A stretch of 10,539 bases of DNA from an uncultured Parasphingopyxis sp. (GTDB lineage Bacteria > Pseudomonadota > Alphaproteobacteria > Sphingomonadales > Sphingomonadaceae), in contig CAJQMX010000204.1 of the NCBI GenBank assembly GCA_905479515.1, forward strand, positions 1 to 10,539, given 5' to 3'. Within the stretch, counting starts at the first letter, position 1, and each line of letters begins with the position of its first letter. Of the stretch, positions 5,770 to 10,539 are shown one piece after another. A model generated the notes under the pieces. That model was not told the DNA's origin, made no database searches, and saw nothing but the letters and a program-made list of their open reading frames with translations. Position numbers and translations under genes: made by a program.

Positions 5770-7319
5770 AATTTGACGTCGTTACGCCGAGACTTATTCA
5801 CCTCCCGGAACCAGCTCTCTCATTCGGTTTCGGTCAATCGACGGACCATCCCAAAGACGGGCTATATCTCTACGGACCCCACAAAGCGGATGATCGCAAC
5901 AAGGTCATCACCATAGGCGTCATCGGCACAACAGAGGGACTGGAATATTTCCGGCGCTGGGGGCGCAGCGTGCTCGGCGATGTGCTTGTGCCGCCCCCAA
6001 AAAAGACGGACAAGGAACATCGTCTCCATCTCAGCAATTTTCCGGGGATGCCTGCGGCCTTTGGTGTTAGCTTCGACCCCCGAGACTTCATTGAATACGT
6101 GGTCGACGGCGACAAGATTGAGACAACCACAGCCCTGCAAAACCACCATGAAGCGGTCGCCCAGACAGTTGAAGTTTTTCTCGAACGCGTTCGCCATCAT
6201 GACGAAAACGAAGAAAGACGTCCCGACGTCTGGGCGTTTGTCCTGCCAGAAATTATCTATACGCGTTGCACACGCCAGGCTCGGCGCAGCGGCGTGACTC
6301 TATCTCCTGGCGAATATGTGAAGCGTCAGAAGCAGCGCAGCAACTTGCCGCTTCTGGAAGATGTAATCGATCTTACGAAAGAAGACATCTTCGATGACGT
6401 TCCGGACTTCCATCGTCAGGCAAAAGCCAAGCTTCTGAAGCTGGGCTACACTTCGCAGCTCGTGCGGGAAACAACGCTTGCGCCGGAAGCATTCACAAAT
6501 GCCCACGGCTATCCTATCCGCGGTGTCCAGGATGCAGCCACAATTGCCTGGAATCTGGCTACTGGTCTCTACTACAAAACGCAGGCCGAACCGCCGTGGA
6601 AGATCGCTAATATGCGCGATGGCGTCTGCTATGTTGGGCTCGTCTTCAAGAACCTCCCAAATGACAGGAACAATCATGCATGCTGCGCGGCACAGATGTT
6701 TTTGTCAGAAGGCGACGGGATCGTCTTCCGTGGAGCAAATGGCCCTTGGCAAACGGAAAACGGCGAGTTCCACTTGAAGAGCACCGCCGCCCGGGATCTC
6801 ATCGGCAAAGTCCTTGAGACGTATGAGGAGAAATTCGGCGCACCCCCAAAGGAACTCTTCATCCACGGGCGCGCTGGATTTTCGAGCGAAGAATGGCGCG
6901 CCTTTGAGGCAGCCGCTCCCAAGGAAACGAATATCGTCGGTGTTCGAATTAAGACGACGACCGGCCAGGTGAAGCTGTTCCGGGACGGAAAGTATCCAAC
7001 CTTGCGCGGCACGGCCATGATCCTCGATCAGAATAACGCCTTCCTCTGGACATCCGGCTACGCACCGAGATTGGACACATACATTGGTCCAGAAACGCCA
7101 AACCCTCTGAACGTGACTGTACTAAAGTCATCCGGCGAAAGACCGGATATTGAAACGGTGCTGTCCGACATCTTGGCGTTGACGAAAATCAACTACAACG
7201 CCTGCAACTACTCGGACGGCCTGCCCGTCACCATCCGATTCGCGAATAAAGTCGGTGACGTTCTGATTATGGGTAGCGCGAGAGGCGGCGGAAAGCAGCC
7301 GTTCAAATTCTATATCTGA
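5766..7319 (+). CDS. ago: Short prokaryotic Argonaute (MID-PIWI, catalytically inactive)
   Basis: This is the guide-binding sensor of the SPARTA complex; it has MID and PIWI domains but no PAZ. The 517 residues match the usual short-pAgo length. The MID domain (about 150-255) includes WAFVLPEIIYTRC and a HRQAKAKLLKLGYTSQLV segment. His216, Lys220 and Gln231 there match the spacing of the guide 5'-phosphate pocket (Y/H-K-Q), with Lys271 in AWNLATGLYYK a possible fourth ligand. The PIWI domain (about 285-517) lacks slicer residues: VGLVF replaces the first Asp position and FIHGRAGF has Ala370 where RDG is expected. The C-terminus is hydrophobic (FKFYI), as is typical when the carboxylate joins the 5'-phosphate site. 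Lack of cleavage is expected for short pAgos, which recruit an effector instead. Start and coupling are supported by AGGAGG at 5753-5758. Confidence 0.93.
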   Translation: MKFDVVTPRLIHLPEPALSFGFGQSTDHPKDGLYLYGPHKADDRNKVITIGVIGTTEGLEYFRRWGRSVLGDVLVPPPKKTDKEHRLHLSNFPGMPAAFGVSFDPRDFIEYVVDGDKIETTTALQNHHEAVAQTVEVFLERVRHHDENEERRPDVWAFVLPEIIYTRCTRQARRSGVTLSPGEYVKRQKQRSNLPLLEDVIDLTKEDIFDDVPDFHRQAKAKLLKLGYTSQLVRETTLAPEAFTNAHGYPIRGVQDAATIAWNLATGLYYKTQAEPPWKIANMRDGVCYVGLVFKNLPNDRNNHACCAAQMFLSEGDGIVFRGANGPWQTENGEFHLKSTAARDLIGKVLETYEEKFGAPPKELFIHGRAGFSSEEWRAFEAAAPKETNIVGVRIKTTTGQVKLFRDGKYPTLRGTAMILDQNNAFLWTSGYAPRLDTYIGPETPNPLNVTVLKSSGERPDIETVLSDILALTKINYNACNYSDGLPVTIRFANKVGDVLIMGSARGGGKQPFKFYI

Positions 7320-7331
7320 CGGAGAACATGA

Positions 7332-8849
7332 ATGGTCTATGTAAATGGAACCGCACATATCCGTCACGCTCAGAGCGGTCAGGTCTATGAGATTGATGCC
7401 GACATGCTCGACTTCGAAAGCGTCTCCAGTGAAGAACGCAGCATGGGACCGGAAACAGCCTATTCGGCAGTCGTTGAACATCCGGAGCTTGGGCAGCTCA
7501 CCTGGTCGATTTGGGAATATCCAATAGGCGCAGAAAATTATCGCGAGACCGATGTCGGCCCGCATGAATTGCTGAACAACCTTGAGTTTGGACTGGAACA
7601 CGAACCGCCAGACCCGGACGAAGACGGCGACGAAAGAATAGACGAAGAAGACCGACAGGCGCAGATAGACGCGCTGGTTGAATGGTTCTTTGAGCGTTAT
7701 GAAGATCCGGCCCAGCGGCTACCCTATATCAGCGCCGAAGGCGGCTACCAATGGATTTATGGCGGCCCTTACGATGCACGCGAGGAACTGGCTGAGAACT
7801 TCCCAGACTTGCCCGACGACGTCATCGAAGCTGCTGTCGATGAAATCGAATCTGACGGATTGACGGATTGGGCACCCGTCGCAAGTGCCGAGGACTATGA
7901 TCAGTATGAGGACAACGAGCCGGATGATTTAGAAGTTTCCGCAATCGCGCGCGACCTTGAAGATTTAATTCAAGGCCTTCCAGAGGCCGTTGCTGAGCCA
8001 GCGTTTGAGGTCGGCGGTGATGGCCTGATCCATATGGCGATCCCTCCTGATGCGACGACGCCGGATGCGAACAACCCTTTGCTCGATGAGTTACGTGAGG
8101 CAACGCAGGATTTACTACACGAACTCAATGGAACGAATGCGCATACGGATCTTCTGAATGCCGTGCAGCGCTATCACGCTACCATCAGCGCTGATTCGAT
8201 TTCTATTTCGCAGGTTTATTCTCGCGGCATACGGCTGGCGAACGTCGGTGAGGCAACCGAAAAAGCGATCGCGCGGGACTATCTTCCGTCATTCCCGTTG
8301 AGTGTTGAGGCGCATCTGTCCTCTGTGCTGGACCTGAACCGCGCTTACATTATGGCCCACCCGGAAGGACGCAGGATCGCCGAGAATTCTGCCGCCTATC
8401 AACGGACGCCATCAGATACAGAAGCAATGCGAAGGGCCGCGGATGATTTTGCCGATGCCGTTGCCAGTGCACGAAGCCTGTTTGCCGATGACGTCCGCGA
8501 ACTCGTTGTACAGGCATCGTCGCAGATAGGGCACGGCCCCCAGCCAGGCCGGTCGAATCAGAACGCCGCACACACGTTCGGCAACCTGACTCGGTTCATT
8601 CTAAAGCAAGTTGGGACCGCAGCCTTGTTCACAGGCGCCGCTCTCGGCGGCGCGGCAATCACGGGAAGTATTCCGGGCGGGGCGTTGGCTGCAACCGGAA
8701 CCGAGTACATCAATTTATGTTGGAGCTTTTTGGTCGCAAACGCATCCGCCCTTCACGCGATTGCCGCCTCCTTTGGCGCAGACTTGTCCTGGATGTCGTC
8801 TGCTGCGCACATTCTCGAGCGACACAAAGCGCAAAAGCCTGACTCATGA
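7332..8849 (+). CDS. Uncharacterised third gene of the SPARTA operon, with acidic linker and hydrophobic C-terminus
   Basis: I do not recognise a function for this 505-residue protein. Residues 1-90 form a probable beta-rich domain (MGPETAYSAVVEHPELG, LTWSIWEYPIGAEN, ETDVGPHELL). An acidic linker follows (91-110). Residues 114-182 form a second block with EWFFERYEDPAQRLPY, EGGYQWIYGGPYDAREEL and VDEIESDGLTDWAP. From memory, similar blocks occur in other unannotated bacterial proteins, which I cannot verify here. Residues about 245-395 look helical. The C-terminus has two hydrophobic stretches (about 422-457, Gly/Ala-rich, and 459-481) that could enter a membrane. It starts 12 bp after ago, with GGAG at 7321-7324, 7 bases before ATG, so it is in the same transcript. 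Its base composition resembles the two SPARTA genes. Roles such as membrane anchor, second effector or regulator are all only inference. Confidence 0.85.
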   Translation: MVYVNGTAHIRHAQSGQVYEIDADMLDFESVSSEERSMGPETAYSAVVEHPELGQLTWSIWEYPIGAENYRETDVGPHELLNNLEFGLEHEPPDPDEDGDERIDEEDRQAQIDALVEWFFERYEDPAQRLPYISAEGGYQWIYGGPYDAREELAENFPDLPDDVIEAAVDEIESDGLTDWAPVASAEDYDQYEDNEPDDLEVSAIARDLEDLIQGLPEAVAEPAFEVGGDGLIHMAIPPDATTPDANNPLLDELREATQDLLHELNGTNAHTDLLNAVQRYHATISADSISISQVYSRGIRLANVGEATEKAIARDYLPSFPLSVEAHLSSVLDLNRAYIMAHPEGRRIAENSAAYQRTPSDTEAMRRAADDFADAVASARSLFADDVRELVVQASSQIGHGPQPGRSNQNAAHTFGNLTRFILKQVGTAALFTGAALGGAAITGSIPGGALAATGTEYINLCWSFLVANASALHAIAASFGADLSWMSSAAHILERHKAQKPDS

Positions 8850-10280
8850 TTTTGCGGAGCCGCCGACTGCCCAGAGTACATTTTCGCGATCAAACAACTC
8901 CATCACCCGAGGATCAAACGGGTGGATGATCTTGAGCAGTTCGTCACGCCGATACTCAAGCGAGCCACCGTCGCCATAGACGGGTCTTGTCGTCTTGTGG
9001 CCCATGAGCAGGCATCGCAGGCCGTAGTCGATATTGGCTTCCTGCATGCGTTTCTCGAAGGCGTGGCGGAATGAGTAGATCTTGTGGTCGGGCGACTCCA
9101 GCAGGCCGCGATTGCGGAAGTTCTTCATCATGTTGGCGGAGAAAAGCTCGCCCTTGTCGTAGTAGTGGGCAAAGGCTTTCGGCGCCGCGCGCTTTGCCGC
9201 TTCGAGTGCGATGCCGACCAGCGGAATGTCCCTCTCGGAGGTGTCGGTCTTCACTTCGCGGTCCGTCCGTGCGCGGATGGAGATGTAGGGCACCGGCTCA
9301 TCAATGTGAAAATCTTCAACGCGTAGGTTGATGATCTCACTCGGTCGGCATCCTGTCTCGATCAGCATCAGCGTAATGAGCTGCAGTTCCGGCCGCCATT
9401 TACGGGTAGCACCCGGCGCAAGAATCTTCTCCCGCACCCAGTTGGATGAGAATGGCGGCACTTCGGTTCTCGCCTTCGCCTTGAAGTGCATATTGCGGAA
9501 GGGGTTCGGACGTTCCTCTTCGCCAATGTGCTTGAAGTAATCGGCATAGAGCGAACGGATATTGCCGATGTGACGGTTAGCGGTGTTAGGCGCGACCGGC
9601 TTTGCGTTCTGATCCTTGGGTCTGACCTGTTTGGCCCAGTGCTTCTGGTAATTGAGCGCGAGGTCACGGGTGATCTCCTCAAGGGCAATGTCACCGGCAA
9701 AGTCGATAAAATACTGAACTGAGGTTCGCTTAGTTTTCTCCCACGATGCGCGTTGGTTCGGCGATTTGTACAGCTGCGCGTTGTACGCGATCTCGTTCAC
9801 ATAGACTTCGAAAGCCTCGGACACGCTGACAGTCGGTTTCGGCGCGCCGCCAAGCAGCGCTTCGGCGTCCCGCACTTTGGGGATTTCGGCGGGCCCTGCG
9901 TTCTGATGAACCGCAAGCAGCCGTGCCAGCGCCTCTTCAAGCGGCGCAACAGTCGCGAGATGGTCGATGGGCTGATAAGTGAAGCCGCTCGCCAGCGCCT
10001 TGACGGTCGCCATGCGATAGCGGCGACGAACGGCCTCCGAAGTTTCCCGACTGGATGAGGGCCCGACCTCTTCGGCGATCTTCAACGATGCCCAGTAATG
10101 GTCATCGGCTTCGGCCAGCAAGTCGCGCTTGTAGCGAGCCTGGTCGATTGAAGTGGTCCCCAGCGATTCCTTGATCCGCTTGCGCGAATCAAGGTGCGCG
10201 AACTTACTCGGCACACGGCGGTTATACCACCAGACGCGGCCTCGCTGTTCGAGGTAGGAATTGTCGTCGACGCGCTTCAT
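8844..10280 (-). CDS. Tyrosine-type integrase of the element
   Basis: A site-specific recombinase expected to insert and excise the element at tRNA-Asp. Numbering from an upstream ATG at 10313 (489 residues), the N-terminal part has SYLEQRGRVWWYNRRVP, a middle SAM-like core-binding domain lies at about 164-265, and the catalytic domain at about 290-460. Catalytic residues are Arg323 (ETGCRPSEI), Lys355 (REVKTDTSERDIPL), Arg416 (YSFRHAF), His439 (LLMGHK) and the nucleophile Tyr446 (VYGDGG). The first His of the HxxR box is Tyr413, a substitution I regard as tolerated in this subgroup. I prefer ATG 10280 (478 residues), because it places the conserved SYLEQRG motif at the usual distance and leaves the GGACCA repeats outside the gene. 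No start has a good ribosome site; 10292 and 10313 are alternatives. The stop codon overlaps the convergent third SPARTA-operon gene by 6 bp. Confidence 0.93.
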   Translation of the reverse strand: MKRVDDNSYLEQRGRVWWYNRRVPSKFAHLDSRKRIKESLGTTSIDQARYKRDLLAEADDHYWASLKIAEEVGPSSSRETSEAVRRRYRMATVKALASGFTYQPIDHLATVAPLEEALARLLAVHQNAGPAEIPKVRDAEALLGGAPKPTVSVSEAFEVYVNEIAYNAQLYKSPNQRASWEKTKRTSVQYFIDFAGDIALEEITRDLALNYQKHWAKQVRPKDQNAKPVAPNTANRHIGNIRSLYADYFKHIGEEERPNPFRNMHFKAKARTEVPPFSSNWVREKILAPGATRKWRPELQLITLMLIETGCRPSEIINLRVEDFHIDEPVPYISIRARTDREVKTDTSERDIPLVGIALEAAKRAAPKAFAHYYDKGELFSANMMKNFRNRGLLESPDHKIYSFRHAFEKRMQEANIDYGLRCLLMGHKTTRPVYGDGGSLEYRRDELLKIIHPFDPRVMELFDRENVLWAVGGSAKS

Positions 10281-10291
10281 GACGCCGACCA

Positions 10292-10324
10292 TTGGTCCAC
10301 AATCTGGTCCCATTTTGGTCCACA
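10292..10324 (-). repeat. GGACCA repeats upstream of the integrase
   Basis: On the minus strand TGTGGACCAA occurs exactly twice (10315-10324 and 10292-10301), 23 bp apart. A third GGACCA (10305-10310) lies between them, giving three copies at spacings of 12 and 11 bp, about one helical turn. Their position between the integrase start and the tRNA fits arm-type integrase sites or an operator for integrase control. The alternative is coincidence or coding (an N-terminal MGPDCGPM if translation starts at 10313). Confidence 0.55.
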
Positions 10325-10399
10325 GATTCCGGCCATTTTATGCAAAGCGAAGCAAACGAGATCAAAAATATCGTTTAACTTCAATGCTTTACACGGAAA

Positions 10400-10417
10400 C
10401 CATTTCGAGAGAAATGG
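10400..10417 (-). repeat. 7-bp perfect dyad overlapping the tRNA-Asp CCA end; candidate att core or tRNA terminator
   Basis: CCATTTC (10400-10406) and GAAATGG (10411-10417) are exact reverse complements around GAGA. The right arm contains the encoded CCA of tRNA-Asp (10415-10417). The dyad lies between tRNA and integrase, where a tRNA-targeting element has its attachment site. It could be the integrase core-binding dyad or part of the tRNA terminator (minus strand continues TTTCC). The rest of 10281-10414 is AT-rich and shows no clear promoter or gene. Confidence 0.45.
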
Positions 10418-10491
10418 CGCGAGTGACGGGGCTCGAACCCGCGACCTCCGGCGTGACAGGCCGGCACTCTAACCAGCTGAGCTACACCCGC
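10415..10491 (-). tRNA. trnD: tRNA-Asp (anticodon GTC)
   Basis: Read on the minus strand the gene folds as a full cloverleaf. The acceptor stem is GCGGGTG with CACTCGC (one G-T pair), the D arm is GCTCAGCTGGTTAGAGT, and the anticodon arm is CCGGC-CTGTCAC-GCCGG with GTC as anticodon. The T arm is GCGGG-TTCGAGC-CCCGT. The discriminator base is G, as expected for tRNA-Asp, followed by an encoded CCA, for a total of 77 bases. The 3' end faces the integrase, making this the likely insertion target, with the tRNA left intact by the element's copy of the 3' end. Bases 10492-10539 upstream of it are GC-rich with small overlapping hairpins but no assignable promoter. Confidence 0.95.
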
Positions 10492-10539
10492 GCATTTTCC
10501 GGGCCGCGTTGCGGCGAGCCGCCTCTTTATGCGCGGGCG

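Noticed and set aside
9071..9331. Plus-strand open frames within the integrase gene
   Set aside because: They are antisense readings of a GC-rich integrase gene with clear catalytic motifs on the minus strand; they show no recognisable domains or convincing ribosome sites.
10502..10528. GC-rich hairpins followed by CTCTTT as a possible plus-strand terminator
   Set aside because: Several short alternative hairpins compete, the T-run is broken, and no plus-strand gene ends nearby in the window.
1..10539. CRISPR array or insertion sequence
   Set aside because: No regularly spaced direct repeats, no transposase gene and no paired terminal inverted repeats were seen on reading through the window.

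Overview
The window looks like one end of an integrative conjugative element (ICE) or a related conjugative genomic island in a GC-rich alphaproteobacterium, inserted at the 3' end of a tRNA-Asp gene. Three things point this way. The left end holds the distal part of a trb-type (P-type) conjugation operon with the DUF2274 and DUF736 genes that typically follow trbI in alphaproteobacteria. The right end holds a tyrosine integrase whose 5' end faces a tRNA-Asp about 100 bp away, both on the minus strand. Everything between is accessory cargo. The host genus cannot be fixed from this sequence; the alphaproteobacterial call is an inference from gene families and composition.

Layout. 1-3132 (+): last codons of trbF, then trbG, trbI, a DUF2274 gene, a DUF736 gene and a small charged ORF, tightly packed and transcribed as one unit. 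3129-3176: a good sigma70-like promoter. 3183-4302 (+): a Xre/MbcA/ParS-type antitoxin and a RES-domain NAD+ phosphorylase toxin overlapping by 41 bp. 4269-4295: a perfect 9-bp inverted repeat at the toxin's 3' end. 4348-8849 (+): a three-gene operon with lower GC than the trb genes. It consists of a TIR-APAZ protein, a catalytically dead short prokaryotic Argonaute (together a SPARTA-type defence system), and a 505-residue uncharacterised protein with an acidic middle and hydrophobic C-terminus. 8844-10280 (-): the integrase, convergent with the third gene; their stop codons share the palindrome TCATGA. 10281-10414: integrase upstream region with GGACCA repeats and a dyad overlapping the tRNA 3' end. 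10415-10491 (-): tRNA-Asp(GTC) with encoded CCA.

How it fits together. trb genes build the mating channel, the integrase handles insertion and excision at tRNA-Asp, and the cargo between them is a small defence/stability island. It carries two chemically distinct NAD+-destroying modules side by side: RES phosphorolysis and TIR hydrolysis. In characterised SPARTA systems, the short Ago uses guide RNA to sense target DNA from plasmids or phage and triggers oligomerisation of the TIR NADase, killing or arresting the invaded cell. The most novel element is the third gene: it sits 12 bp behind ago with its own ribosome binding site, and I do not recognise it as part of any described SPARTA system.
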